Source: Anaerotignum neopropionicum (GTDB lineage: Bacteria; Bacillota; Clostridia; Lachnospirales; Anaerotignaceae). From it: a stretch of 64,000 bases of DNA. The DNA lies in contig NZ_LRVM01000010.1 in assembly GCF_001571775.1 (NCBI RefSeq), positions 35,894-99,893 on the forward strand, written 5' to 3'. Shown here one piece after another: positions 25,801 through 34,095 of this stretch. A model generated the notes under the pieces. That model worked only from the letters and a program-made list of their open reading frames with translations, ran no database searches and was not told where the DNA came from. The translations under genes were made by a program, and so were the position numbers. Position 1 is the stretch's first letter, and the number at the start of each line of letters is the position of its first letter.

Positions 25801-28060
25801 TATAACTACCAGTGCCCTCGCTGTTTTCAACGGTAATGTTGGTACCATTGCTTTCAAGGGTGCCATAAGCTTGAACGCCACCATAACCATTGCTGTCATT
25901 AATTTTCAGTGTACCCGCTCCCGTTAATGATAGGGTTTTTCCGACTTGAATATACAGCATACCGTTGGCCCCGGTGGAAAGGGTATAGCCTTCAGGGATA
26001 TTGATCGTATGATTTGCCTCCCCAACAATTTTTTCTGTCATGGTGATATTCGCTGTGACATTGATGACTCGTGGCGATTTCAACTCAAGTGCCGTTTTCA
26101 GCTCGCCAGCGGTGGAGACATCAATCTCTGCGCCCTCATAAGTTGCTGTTAGCTCCACCATGTTTTTGGGCATGGTAAAGGTGGTTGGTGACTGTGCTGC
26201 CGCTGTTATACTGCCGCTGTCAACCTGCCACGCTAGGAACTGCTTCCCGTACTGTGTGTCGGCAGTAATTTCAACGATATCACCCAGCGCCGCAAATTCC
26301 GGGTTTGCTGTGCCGCTATTGACGGTGACGGCGTAGGTTATCTTACCAGTTATGATGCTGTTAATCATTACACTACCGTAAGTCCGAACGGCTACTTCGC
26401 CAGTTCCGTTTGCCGTCACCGTGCCGTTTGTGCCAATCGTTACATTATTGGCGGTATTGGCGGCGTTATCCATATAGATGACTGGATGCGTGGACTCTGT
26501 TGCAGTGTTAGACACCGTGCCCCCGCTGACCGTTACGGCGGAGCTTGCGCCATCAGCATAGATAGCAGTACCCTTGGTGGCGCTGACTTCTCCACCGCTG
26601 ACTGCTACGCTACCTGAAGTCTTGATGGCACAGGCAGTACTACTGGAAACTCCCTGCGCCAGAACCTGACCGGTACCGCTTACCAATACGTTTTCCGAAG
26701 TATTGTTTGTGTTTGTTATATAAATTACCGAATATTTGTCGTACGAAGCAGAATTGGATACTGTGCCGCCGCTGACTGTTACGGTAGAGCTTTCGCCAGT
26801 GGCAAGTATGGCGCTGGAAAAAGCGGAACTGACCGTACCGCCGCTAACCGTCACATTGCCGGCAGCCGTAATGGCAACACCGCTTATGGCGCTGATTTGG
26901 GCGTTCTCCTTGACTTCCACATCGCCGCCTGCATTCACTGCCTCATTAAAGCCGTTATTCGTCGCCTCCACAATACAGTTGCCACTGAAAATAGAGGTAG
27001 TGTTTGATGCTATTTTTATAGCTATCGCTCCGCTGTTATTGGATTGATAGTTGTTTCTAATTGTACCGCCACTGACCGTCAAATTTAAATTTTCGCCTAA
27101 ATCAATGGTACCATTTTCGCAGGCACTTGTAACGGTGCCGCCTGTAATCGTTACGTCTCTTAGGCAACGAATGGCATGGCCCGAATCGGATTGAATCTCG
27201 CCGCCGCTGACAACAATTGCAGCAGTGCCGAAAAGAGCAGTGCTCACGGTGGAAGTGATTTCGCCGCTCGCCACCTCAAATGTACCATCTCCACTTACGG
27301 ACACTACGTTAGGTTTATAACCTGCAGCCGCCGTAATGGACGCCTTCCAGATCACCGTCACACCCTCGGGGATAGAAATCCCGATGGATGTCACTTTTGT
27401 CGCTGTTCCAGTAACGGTGACGGTGCCTCCGCTAAGTAGCGCCGCATTAATGGCCGTTTCAATTTCCTCTTTGTATTCCGAATCGGTTTTGTCCGTGATA
27501 TCGACGTCTGTACTCGTCGCAGCGCCAGTAGGGGCGGGGTCGCCCAAAAGTTGCATTTCCGCTCCAAGCAGAATAGGTACGGCAGCTTCTTCCACCGTTA
27601 CCATAATCTGCGGCGCAGTCACGCCATCCGCCAGCGTTGTACCCTCCGGAATAGTAAGGGTAGGGGTAAAAGTGTAATCCCCCGCTGTGTTGCCGTCATA
27701 GTCCGGGTTGGCTGCCCAATCAGACACCTCAACTGTGGTTTCTTCCTGTGTTTCAGTCTCCTGTGCCTCGCTGTCCGTTGCCACGTCGTCACCGCTTTCA
27801 GTCTCAGTCATTGCGGAGACGGTAGTCACGGTGACAGTCAAAGTGCTTGGAAGATTCAATTCCTCCAAAGTTGTGCCGGTTTCTACCTCCTGTAAAGCAA
27901 CATCCTCCGCCAAATCTGCAAAGGCAGTGATTTCACTTGTGCTAGGGGATGTACCGGAATCCTGAACGCCCTCCTCAGCAAATGCTACGGTAGGTAGCAT
28001 GGTAACTACCATGCACACCGAAAGCAGCAGACTGCCGATTTGTTTTCTTGTTGGTTTCAT
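22859..28060 (-). CDS. Giant secreted SLH surface protein (SLH-1)
   Basis: A 1733-residue protein. ATG 28060 is ten bases after GGAGG; the frame to 28141 overlaps the upstream gene and is rejected. Signal peptide: MKPTRKQIGSLLL with a hydrophobic core ending AFAEE. Then a threonine/glutamate-rich head (to about 200), a long series of VSGGTV/ITGGTV strand repeats (about 210-600) typical of a right-handed beta-helix, three divergent InlB-type repeats marked FTMPANAVEVTATYE, an Ig-like segment (NHPQNVTVQEGG), a BIG2 domain (LNKTTLSLYSNKS), a (GGGSS) linker near 1315, a conserved pre-SLH domain and three SLH repeats in the last 180 residues for cell-wall attachment. Likely adhesin or glycan-binding protein; it shares its operon with DUF2442 and faces a two-component system. 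Confidence 0.88.
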   Translation of the reverse strand: MKPTRKQIGSLLLSVCMVVTMLPTVAFAEEGVQDSGTSPSTSEITAFADLAEDVALQEVETGTTLEELNLPSTLTVTVTTVSAMTETESGDDVATDSEAQETETQEETTVEVSDWAANPDYDGNTAGDYTFTPTLTIPEGTTLADGVTAPQIMVTVEEAAVPILLGAEMQLLGDPAPTGAATSTDVDITDKTDSEYKEEIETAINAALLSGGTVTVTGTATKVTSIGISIPEGVTVIWKASITAAAGYKPNVVSVSGDGTFEVASGEITSTVSTALFGTAAIVVSGGEIQSDSGHAIRCLRDVTITGGTVTSACENGTIDLGENLNLTVSGGTIRNNYQSNNSGAIAIKIASNTTSIFSGNCIVEATNNGFNEAVNAGGDVEVKENAQISAISGVAITAAGNVTVSGGTVSSAFSSAILATGESSTVTVSGGTVSNSASYDKYSVIYITNTNNTSENVLVSGTGQVLAQGVSSSTACAIKTSGSVAVSGGEVSATKGTAIYADGASSAVTVSGGTVSNTATESTHPVIYMDNAANTANNVTIGTNGTVTANGTGEVAVRTYGSVMINSIITGKITYAVTVNSGTANPEFAALGDIVEITADTQYGKQFLAWQVDSGSITAAAQSPTTFTMPKNMVELTATYEGAEIDVSTAGELKTALELKSPRVINVTANITMTEKIVGEANHTINIPEGYTLSTGANGMLYIQVGKTLSLTGAGTLKINDSNGYGGVQAYGTLESNGTNITVENSEGTGSYTSSVGISLNTDAKLLIHGGKLDVKNSFGGGIEGPGALTVDGGCSVTVANTGKTTGIDVSGGTTVKDSTVQIDSDYIGMERSMSFENSTVTIDRAGYAGLYVMYLNMIGSTINVNNVADDPDGENFNGLYFSCLTITADQNSKITLSEGAKLRGASEKFNDQGTVLTSGNSIVRAAEAEVTKYGLSAGDYVWNGTYFTKGTVTVHNGTASSYNALENEIVTITANTPDNGKQFKEWTVVSGDITLASTTSATTTFTMPATAVEVTATYEDIPAGALVITNHPQNVTVQEGGTATFSITADNATRYQWYSTADDNDIPHSNGMIQDTPNKVSGATTTTLTINNVTKAMNGATIFCYAFGEGNSNVMSNLAHLTVSEGGDITAHAITINSGTANKISASSGEAVTITAGSAPSGKRFKEWTVVNGGVTLANAKALTTTFTMPANAVEVTATYEDIPTGVTPVAGVTLNKTTLSLYSNKSTKTANLTATITPADATDKSVTWQSSNTSVATVDENGLVTAISNGKANITVTTTDGGYTASCAVTVSTYSSGGGSSSGGGSSSGGSSAANTATVKEKQPNQPVTAVASIAATVGTNGKASAPISDKAVTDAIAKAQAEAAKQEKTEDGISIVLNVTMPKGATALTATLSQSALNGLVSAGVSSLEINGSPVAISFDQKALKEIQKQTSGSINITITPQSEISETARAIIGTRPVYNITVSYGNNSTVSSFGKGGATVAIPYTPANGEAISGLHAVYVDENGNATRVEGSTYDAKSGSILFTTPHFSMYGVGYTEPRKTFTDISKHWAKESIEYVVGKGMIDGATETTFAPDTFMTRGTLVTALGRLAGEDVGSYTTSSFTDVKVGSTSQPYIEWAYEAKIIHGIGNDEFAPERAITREEIAVIIANFTKATGYTLPAEGKATAYADASSIGDYYKTAVTAMQQAGIMTGGTDNKFNPKSNATRAEVSSMLYRYIELTIDPDTTQG

Positions 28061-28076
28061 TTTTAATAGACCTCCT

Positions 28077-28325
28077 TCATTTTTTAATGGTTTGCATCGA
28101 CAGCCATTGCAGTATCTCTCCCAGAGCGATCCGGGGGCCATTCCGCCAAAAAATGCTCTGGCCGTCGGTATTCGGGCGGGGCAGTACCTCCAAGTCCCGC
28201 AGGCTGTCGTAGCTGTGGTCCGTTTCGGGCAAACGCTGGGTATCGAACAAAATCAAATGACCGTTGTTTAGTTCAATATCCAGTGTCTGACCGTCTACGA
28301 TGTCCACCCGGGTTATTTGCAGCAT
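28077..28325 (-). CDS. DUF2442 protein paired with SLH-1
   Basis: An 82-residue protein. ATG 28325 follows GAGGTGATATTT. The family pattern is present: MLQITRVDIVDGQTLDIEL followed by NGHLILFDTQRL and SLRDLEVL. DUF2442 folds resemble NE0471-type beta proteins with no known activity. It ends 16 bases before SLH-1, so the two are co-transcribed. A second DUF2442 gene stands in the same place before SLH-3. Confidence 0.75.
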   Translation of the reverse strand: MLQITRVDIVDGQTLDIELNNGHLILFDTQRLPETDHSYDSLRDLEVLPRPNTDGQSIFWRNGPRIALGEILQWLSMQTIKK

Positions 28326-28456
28326 AAATATCACCTCATTTCAGCCGGTTTCGTTTTTATATTCTGGCACATTAAAGGGTACCAGAAAAATTTTCCTCTG
28401 TGGGAAAGGTCAAGAAATCTTAATCGTTTTTCAAAGAATTTTATAGCGTTTCCTTT

Positions 28457-28485
28457 TTGCATAAAATATGGTAAAATGATACAAT
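28457..28485 (+). promoter_or_regulatory. Promoter of the SLH-1-linked response regulator
   Basis: TTGCAT, 17-base spacer, TACAAT, 19 bases before the ribosome site GAGGTGAT of the response-regulator gene. On the other strand of this 178-base gap the DUF2442-SLH-1 promoter should lie; inverted pairs TTCTGG...CCAGAA (28360-28390) and TTTTCC...GGAAA are candidate operator half-sites. Confidence 0.6.
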
Positions 28486-28503
28486 AAAATTTGAGGTGAT
28501 GGG

Positions 28504-29190
28504 ATGAAAAAAATAAAGCTCTTAATGATAGAGGATGAAGCCGATGTGCTGGAAATCAATCGGGAGTATTTTGAAGGGAAGGGCTATGAAGCCATCTGTG
28601 CGGCCACACTTTCCAAGGCACGGTTTCTGCTGGAGGAACACGCTCCCGACCTGATTCTCTTGGATGTGATGATGCCGGACGGCTCCGGTTTTGACTTTTG
28701 TGCCGAGCTGAGGCAAAAAACAAACGCCCCCATCATCTTCCTGACATGCAGGGACGAAAATGAGAGCGTAGTGAAAGGTCTTTTGCAGGGCGGAGACGAT
28801 TATGTCACAAAACCCTATGACTTGAACATACTTAGTGCGCGGGTAGCGGCACAACTTCGCAGAGCCGGTATCATGACCGCCGGAAAAATTGAGCTTTCCC
28901 CGCTGATTGTTGATTTTCTATCCGGAGAAGCAACCCTTGATGGGAAACACATTCCTCTGACACAAAAGGAATTGCAGCTGCTTGGATGCTTTGCCCTATT
29001 TGCCGGGCGGCGACTCACCTTTGAAGAAATCTACCGTCGCGCGTGGGGCGAAATGTCCCCCGGTGCCTCTGGAACCATCAAGACCCATGTAGCGAATCTG
29101 CGCAAGAAGCTGAAGCTGGATGACGGCGGCTGGTTTGAGCTGGTAAGTTCCGGCCGAAACGAATACATTTTTAGCAAGGTACGATATTAG
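28504..29190 (+). CDS. OmpR-family response regulator next to SLH-1
   Basis: A 228-residue protein: receiver domain (IEDEADVL acidic pocket, phospho-Asp in LILLDVMMPDGSG, Thr/Lys positions in IIFLTCR and YVTKPYD), then winged-helix DNA-binding domain (LTQKELQLLGCFALFAGRR, SGTIKTHVANLRKKL). It is divergent from the DUF2442-SLH-1 operon and convergent with its probable partner kinase, whose stop codon overlaps this gene's stop (TTAG at 29187-29190). Confidence 0.9.
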   Translation: MKKIKLLMIEDEADVLEINREYFEGKGYEAICAATLSKARFLLEEHAPDLILLDVMMPDGSGFDFCAELRQKTNAPIIFLTCRDENESVVKGLLQGGDDYVTKPYDLNILSARVAAQLRRAGIMTAGKIELSPLIVDFLSGEATLDGKHIPLTQKELQLLGCFALFAGRRLTFEEIYRRAWGEMSPGASGTIKTHVANLRKKLKLDDGGWFELVSSGRNEYIFSKVRY

Positions 29191-31238
29191 TCCTGATGCA
29201 CAGGCAGGTTAAAGAACACTGAGGTGCCATGTCCCTTCTCGCTTTCTATCCAAATTTCACCGCCGTGATGCTCTACGATATGCTTGCAAATATATAATCC
29301 AAGTCCGGTGCCGGTATCCTGACCGCCGCCGGATTTTTGTTTTTTGCTGTACCGTTCAAAAATATGGAGAATCCGTTCCGTTGCAATTCCTATGCCGGTA
29401 TCCGATACACAAATCAGGATTTTGTCATATTCCTTCCTTACGGATATGGTAATCACGCCATCTGCGGTGAAGCGCACCGCGTTGGATATCAAATTGACAA
29501 CCACCTGGGAAATCCGCGCCGGATCGGCATGGACGGCGGGAAGTCCGCCTTCGATACGAATGTCCAGTCGGTTTCGGTTTTTGTTCAAGATAGGGTAATG
29601 GGTTTCAATAGCGGCATGGATAATTTCATCCACATAACAGCGCACCGGCTCCATGACCATGCGCCCTTCTTCCATGCGTGTCACGTCCAGAACCTGTCCC
29701 ACCATCAGGGAAAGCCGCTCTGCCTCGGAGGAAATCAGTGTCATTCGGCGTGATACTTCGCCTTTATCCAGCGTATCCGGTTGTCCTGCAAGCTGTTTCG
29801 TGGTCTGCGCATAGCCGGACATGACCGTCAGAGGTGTTTTCAATTCGTGAGAAACATTCCCTAAAAATTCTGTTTTCAAACGGTTTAAATCTTCCAAAGC
29901 TGTTTTTTCCACTTCCAACTTCTGCTCTGCTTCTTTGGCTTCCCCCAGTACCCGATTGTTCATTTGGAACAAAGACACCGTCTGTGCCAGCACAAACACC
30001 AGCATGGCAGTTTCGGATATGGGCGTGTTGGTATGGTCGCCCAACACATCGCTGTACATCACAATATCGGAAATGGCAGCAAGGTAAAAAACAGCAATGC
30101 CGTACATGGCAGCGGCCTGTTCCTTTATGGGGTTGCGCATTTTAAAGAACAGAACGGTAATCCCCGGAACAATACACAGAACCAGCAGTATCTGATAATA
30201 TTTCAGTACCTGGGTATAAAAAATGGAATCCCCAAACAATATGCACGCACCGTAAATACAGGAGCCAAGAATCGCCGTATATTGAACCACCCGCAGGAAT
30301 TTTCCAATTGCAAATTGTCCGAGGTACAGAGAAAGAAAAATAGTCAGCAGCACCACACTTAGATATTCCAGCATGAATGACAAATTTCCGTGTATGAGAA
30401 AATAAGTCCATGCCTGACTTTGCAGACATTCTCGCAATGCCATGACGACACAGGCAAGAGCGAAATACAAGGTTGCCCTTGTGCGGGAGAGTATCAGGTA
30501 AATACCCAGTAGCAATACAGCCGCACACAAAAGCGCTCCCATGACCGCCATCCCCTTGATTCGGTGGAATGTAAATACATCAGGAACTGTTCCAGATTTA
30601 TTTAGGCTCAATTCTGCAAGGGATGCGCCTCTCTTGGCATGATAAAACTGTGCACTATGGAGGATGATCTCCATCTTTCCATCTTCCGCTGCGGCGTCAA
30701 CCGTAATGTTGTTTTCCCAAACCTCGGTATTCAGCTTAGTAGTTCCTGGTTTTCCTGTTTGCCCAGCAAGTCTGCCGTTCACATAGACACGCATGGCATG
30801 GCGACCGGAAAGGGTAAACGTCAGGGCATAGGTATCGCTGTTATCAGGGAGGTTAAGTATAAACCGCTGGGAAAGATATTGCGCCGGAATTGATTCAAAT
30901 TGGTCAACACTTTCGGGCACGGAAGTATTCTCATTCGCCGGCATTAGATATGTATTGGGGTAATAGGTCGTAACTGGAGCCAGTTTAATCACTGTTTTTT
31001 CTAAGTCTGTTATATTACTCAAGTCATAGATACCATTCTGCTCCGTAACGGTGATGCTTTTCGGAACCGCCCCCGGGAACCAAGTCAGGCTGACCAGTGC
31101 CATAAGTACTCCCGTTGTAAAAAGTGCCGCTAATAGAATAGACAGCAGCTTATGCTTATAAATAATATTTTTGATACACAGCACCTCCTTTAACCGGTCA
31201 TTTTTTTTCGATACTTTTTCATGGTTTAAAAATATCAT
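29187..31238 (-). CDS. Sensor histidine kinase with 7TM-DISM sensor
   Basis: A 683-residue protein. Its ATG at 31238 overlaps the stop of the upstream HTH gene as ATGA, which supports translational coupling although the local ribosome site is weak. One N-terminal membrane helix is followed by an extracellular galactose-binding-like DISM domain (SQRFILNLPDNSDTYALTFT, RHAMRVYVNGRLAGQTGKPG), then seven hydrophobic segments (MAVMGALLCAAVLLLGIYLI onward), a coiled coil and the kinase core: H box NVSHELKTPLTV, N box NLISNAVRFTAD, G boxes DTGIGI and GTGLGLYICK. DISM receptors are thought to sense carbohydrates, fitting control of a surface protein. Confidence 0.88.
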   Translation of the reverse strand: MIFLNHEKVSKKNDRLKEVLCIKNIIYKHKLLSILLAALFTTGVLMALVSLTWFPGAVPKSITVTEQNGIYDLSNITDLEKTVIKLAPVTTYYPNTYLMPANENTSVPESVDQFESIPAQYLSQRFILNLPDNSDTYALTFTLSGRHAMRVYVNGRLAGQTGKPGTTKLNTEVWENNITVDAAAEDGKMEIILHSAQFYHAKRGASLAELSLNKSGTVPDVFTFHRIKGMAVMGALLCAAVLLLGIYLILSRTRATLYFALACVVMALRECLQSQAWTYFLIHGNLSFMLEYLSVVLLTIFLSLYLGQFAIGKFLRVVQYTAILGSCIYGACILFGDSIFYTQVLKYYQILLVLCIVPGITVLFFKMRNPIKEQAAAMYGIAVFYLAAISDIVMYSDVLGDHTNTPISETAMLVFVLAQTVSLFQMNNRVLGEAKEAEQKLEVEKTALEDLNRLKTEFLGNVSHELKTPLTVMSGYAQTTKQLAGQPDTLDKGEVSRRMTLISSEAERLSLMVGQVLDVTRMEEGRMVMEPVRCYVDEIIHAAIETHYPILNKNRNRLDIRIEGGLPAVHADPARISQVVVNLISNAVRFTADGVITISVRKEYDKILICVSDTGIGIATERILHIFERYSKKQKSGGGQDTGTGLGLYICKHIVEHHGGEIWIESEKGHGTSVFFNLPVHQD

Positions 31239-31429
31239 AATTTTTTTATTAGGAGTCTACGTCCATTTCCTTTACGCCTGTCCTCTGGCCTCTCAGCATC
31301 CTTGGGGACAATCCACACGTTCCCGATTTTCTGTGCACCCTCTATGTGTCCATTCGCACAGTAATATATTATCATTCTTGGGATAAGCCCCCACTTATCT
31401 TCCGCTTCTTTCACACTGATATATTCCAT
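31235..31429 (-). CDS. Small HTH DNA-binding protein coupled to the kinase
   Basis: A 64-residue protein. ATG 31429 follows AGGA by seven bases. MEYISVKEAEDKWGLIPRM is a MerR/excisionase-type helix-turn-helix, followed by IYYCANGHIEGAQKIGNVWI and VPKDAERPEDRR, which is the common one-domain MerR-like form of clostridial mobile elements. Its stop overlaps the start of the kinase gene. It may be an autoregulator of the kinase operon, or an accidental neighbour. Confidence 0.7.
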   Translation of the reverse strand: MEYISVKEAEDKWGLIPRMIIYYCANGHIEGAQKIGNVWIVPKDAERPEDRRKGNGRRLLIKKL

Positions 31430-31550
31430 CACGGGTTCCTTTCACATAAATTGCTTTTTCTCTATTGTATTTCTTAAACGAGAAATAATCAAGCGACAGA
31501 AAGATAACCTTAGCTTGAAAAGACTGACTAGTGTAAGAATATTTTTCCAA

Positions 31551-31790
31551 TCACAGTTCTTCGTAATCATACGATGCTCTGAGCAAAGTTAGTTCTGTTT
31601 TATCTGGTTGAAGCCTACGCATTTCGCCCTCAAATTCTTCCGATAATGCAAATAGGAGATTATTCGTAGTTTCAACTTTGTGTATGTGGAATTTTCCCTG
31701 TTTTTGCGAAATATAGGTGTAATATATTTCCTCGCTGACCGGCACAAGCTGCCCCTGTACCTTTATCCGATATTTTCTTTTTTCTGCCAT
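31551..31790 (-). CDS. Hypothetical protein resembling short sigma-like proteins of mobile elements
   Basis: A 79-residue protein with a good start (GGAGG, nine bases, ATG 31790). The beginning, KRKYRIKVQGQLVPVSEEIYYTYI, matches the N-terminus of small sigma-factor-like proteins in Tn1549/Tn5397-type elements, but the remainder lacks their helix-turn-helix. It may be a truncated copy with a changed end. Confidence 0.5.
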   Translation of the reverse strand: MAEKRKYRIKVQGQLVPVSEEIYYTYISQKQGKFHIHKVETTNNLLFALSEEFEGEMRRLQPDKTELTLLRASYDYEEL

Positions 31791-31935
31791 ATGACTTGTC
31801 CTCCGTTTTATGAATTTTGATGGTGAGTCAAAATGTCAGAAGCAGAGGTAGCGGCAGCGGGGTTCAACAATCAAAGTGCTTTTAAACTCTAACTTTGGAT
31901 TAAAAAGGAAAATAACCTTATTTATTGTCGAAGAA

Positions 31936-31976
31936 AAAAAGTTAGTACGTTGCCTATGGCAAAATACTGACTTTTT
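31936..31976. terminator. Bidirectional terminator-like hairpin
   Basis: AAAAAGTTAGTA and TACTGACTTTTT enclose an inner TTGCC/GGCAA pair; T runs lie on both strands. The other bases of the 380-base gap between 31791 and 32171 hold no gene. Confidence 0.7.
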
Positions 31977-32171
31977 GTTTTTTTTCAATATGAATTTCAA
32001 TTAAAGCAAATTGATATGTACGGAAGAGTCTGTCTTTATTTCGACCTCCTGGGATAAGATAAGGTAGAATAAGATGCGCAAATTGAAAAAGAGATAAAAA
32101 AAGACAAGGTTTGCAAATCTCAGTTAGAATGAAAGTAACCACACAACCATTCTGAGAGGAAACAGTAAACC

Positions 32172-32651
32172 ATGTCTGAGAAAATTGTACAGTTAAGCGA
32201 AGAAGTAATCAAGGGGCAAATCAGAGAACTAGTTCGTGGGGGCGCAGAAGAAACACTCAACGGGCTACTGGAGGCCGAAGCAAAGAACCTGACACAGGCT
32301 GCGCGCTGCGAACATAGCGAGGAACGTCAGGAGTACCGTAGCGGCCATTACAGCCGAAACCTTACCACAACATCCGGTGATGTTACGCTAAATATGCCTC
32401 GGCTCAAAGGCATCTCGTTTGAAATGGCCATCATTGAGCGGTATCGCCGTCGAGAGAGCAGTGTGGAGGAAGCGCTCATCGAGATGTATCTAGCCGGTAT
32501 CTCTGTTCATCGGGTTGATGACATCACCGAAGCCCTCTGGGGCACCAAAGTTTCACCCTCCACCATTAGCGAGCTGAACAAGAAAGCGTATGTTCATATT
32601 GAAGACTGGCGCAGGCGTCCCTTAAAGGGCGGACATTATCCGTACGTTTAG
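32172..32651 (+). mobile_element. IS256-family transposase, 5' part only
   Basis: About 160 codons of the N-terminal region of an IS256-type Mutator transposase: VKGQIRELVRGGAEETLNGL-like start, RCEHSEERQEYRSGHYSR, MYLAGISVHRVDDITEALWG and SPSTISELNKKAY. The DDE core that should follow PLKGGHYPYV is missing; the frame ends exactly where the 46-base repeat of 32653 begins. No left inverted repeat was identified. Confidence 0.85.
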
Positions 32652-32652
32652 T

Positions 32653-32698
32653 CTAATTATCATTCAGCCTATTTTCAACACTAATAATTAGGCTATTT
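32653..32698 (+). repeat. 46-base hairpin repeat, left copy
   Basis: Starts CTAATTATCATTCAGCC and ends TAATAATTAGGCTATTT. A second copy in the same orientation at 33620-33665 differs at four positions. Each copy can fold on itself through CTAATTATCA and its complement near the right end. Together they bracket one gene. Confidence 0.8.
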
Positions 32699-32783
32699 CA
32701 AACTTAACTATTTCGGCCAAAAACATTGTATTTAAGCCATTTCTTCACCTTAATAAAATGAAAGAACTTAATAATTTGCGAAT

Positions 32784-33527
32784 CTATTTTCTAATCATAA
32801 TATTTCTTTCCTCAGAAAATAGATTTTTTCTGACCATAAAAGAGTAAAGATATGGATATTCTAATCGCAGGTGTCTCATATACTCTACCCATTCAATGAG
32901 TAATGCCTTTAGGGCTCGTTGAATATCGTTAGAAAGATGTTCCATGTCTGCTTTATTGTCAACTTCAAATGTATCTCTAGCCATTAATTCTTCCATAACA
33001 TGAAAAACGCTAAGGAGCATATCTGTAAAGGTGTCGTGCTCCAGCAAGTTTGGATTTTCAAGCAACCTTATCAAAAAGTTCCTCTTATTTTTCATCAGAA
33101 CTGTCAAGCTGTCAAGTTGATCAATACTGTATTCAATTTTCATATCTGCATTTATAAGATACCTCACTGTTTCAGAAAACATTTTGTCGGTCCAGTCAGT
33201 CTGAACATTTAACCTTTCTTTCGTTTTATCGTAATTTTTGCTGAATCCAATTAAACCTTTAAGTATATCCGTCCCTGCCTCATTAAAAAACGCATTGATT
33301 ACAATATTTATCTTTTTGAGTCTTTCAATCTTTTCACGCCTTTTAAGATAACTACCAAGTACAACCGTAACAATAGCTATCTGAAGAGGAAGAAAGGCAA
33401 TATCTTGGAAAATATAAAAACCAGTATCCCGCGGAGAATGAAAAACTACAATTTGTACTGCATAAATAAGGACAGAAAGCAGCGTCAAAACTAAAACTAT
33501 TAGAAATCCCCAAATTTTTTTCTTCAT
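32784..33527 (-). CDS. Hypothetical membrane-anchored protein in a repeat-flanked cassette
   Basis: A 247-residue protein starting at ATG 33527 after GAGGGG. Two N-terminal membrane helices (IWGFLIVLVLTLLSVLIYAV and IAFLPLQIAIVTVVLGSYL) are followed by an all-helical, charged cytoplasmic domain rich in leucine and lysine/glutamate (KKINIVINAFFNEAGTD, EYSIDQLDSLTVLMKNKRN). I do not recognise a family. It is the only gene between two 46-base direct repeats, so it may have moved as a unit. Confidence 0.65.
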   Translation of the reverse strand: MKKKIWGFLIVLVLTLLSVLIYAVQIVVFHSPRDTGFYIFQDIAFLPLQIAIVTVVLGSYLKRREKIERLKKINIVINAFFNEAGTDILKGLIGFSKNYDKTKERLNVQTDWTDKMFSETVRYLINADMKIEYSIDQLDSLTVLMKNKRNFLIRLLENPNLLEHDTFTDMLLSVFHVMEELMARDTFEVDNKADMEHLSNDIQRALKALLIEWVEYMRHLRLEYPYLYSFMVRKNLFSEERNIMIRK

Positions 33528-33619
33528 ATCCTTTCCCCTCTATTTCAACATTTCTTAAGTTACCATAATTGATAAGTGCACTAAATACAATATTTATCAA
33601 GTCATTTTTCACTCATAGG

Positions 33620-33665
33620 CTAATTATCATTTAGCCTATTTTCAGCATTGATAATTAGGCTATTT
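33620..33665 (+). repeat. 46-base hairpin repeat, right copy
   Basis: Direct repeat of 32653-32698 (42 of 46 positions identical). Here the internal arms CTAATTATCA and TGATAATTAG are a perfect 10-bp dyad with a 26-base loop. Confidence 0.8.
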
Positions 33666-33714
33666 TGTCACAGAATTGTAAACTTATTACCCCTTTAACA
33701 ATCCTGCCTCCTCA

Positions 33715-33905
33715 ACCTACCTAAAGCTATTCTGTCCACTCAACCCTAAGGAGTGACTAGCTCCCAACAGGCGATTTCACAAGGAATTCCCAGGATTCAT
33801 ACCACAGAAGAATTTCATGCAAAACCTCGAAACACCCATGTTTCAAGCCTTTTTGACGCATCCACTTCTCCGCCCTTGTAATCAACGCTATGGTCTCAAC
33901 GTGGG
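33715..33905 (+). repeat. Dispersed repeat R, copy 3
   Basis: Begins ACCTACCTAAAGCTATTCTG and follows copies 1 and 2 through CACAGAAGAATTTCATGCAAA and TTTCAAGCCTTTTTGACG to ATCAACGCTATGGTCTCAACG. Its reverse complement is open for about 55 codons (IALITRAEKWMRQKGLK...), but the other copies are not, so it is not called a gene. Confidence 0.75.
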
Positions 33906-33970
33906 GTGAGAGTAGCCATCAGCTATAATTTTATCGGAGATTTTTCTAGTTATCACCTTGTTCCTAAGAT

Positions 33971-34030
33971 GATTGAGTGGGCAGCATCGATGTTTTATGC
34001 CGTTGGTCATTCAATGAAAACGGCCAACGG
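33971..34030 (+). repeat. Dispersed repeat S, copy 1
   Basis: GATTGAGTGGGCAGCATCGA, then TGTTTTATGCCGTTGGTCAT and AACGGCCAACGG. Related copies lie at 42875-42930 and 53258-53316. It follows repeat R at 66 bases, so the two may be parts of one element. Confidence 0.6.
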
Positions 34031-34095
34031 CAATTCTATTTCTTGGATGGGATTGAGGTCAATGCCAATTCTTTAGCCTTCTTATAATAATTAAA

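Noticed and set aside
32172..32651. Complete IS256 element
   Set aside because: Only about 160 of roughly 400 codons are present, the catalytic core is missing and no pair of terminal repeats was found.
33715..33905. Protein gene in repeat R (minus strand)
   Set aside because: The frame is open in copy 3 only; copies 1 and 2 have stops and there is no ribosome site.
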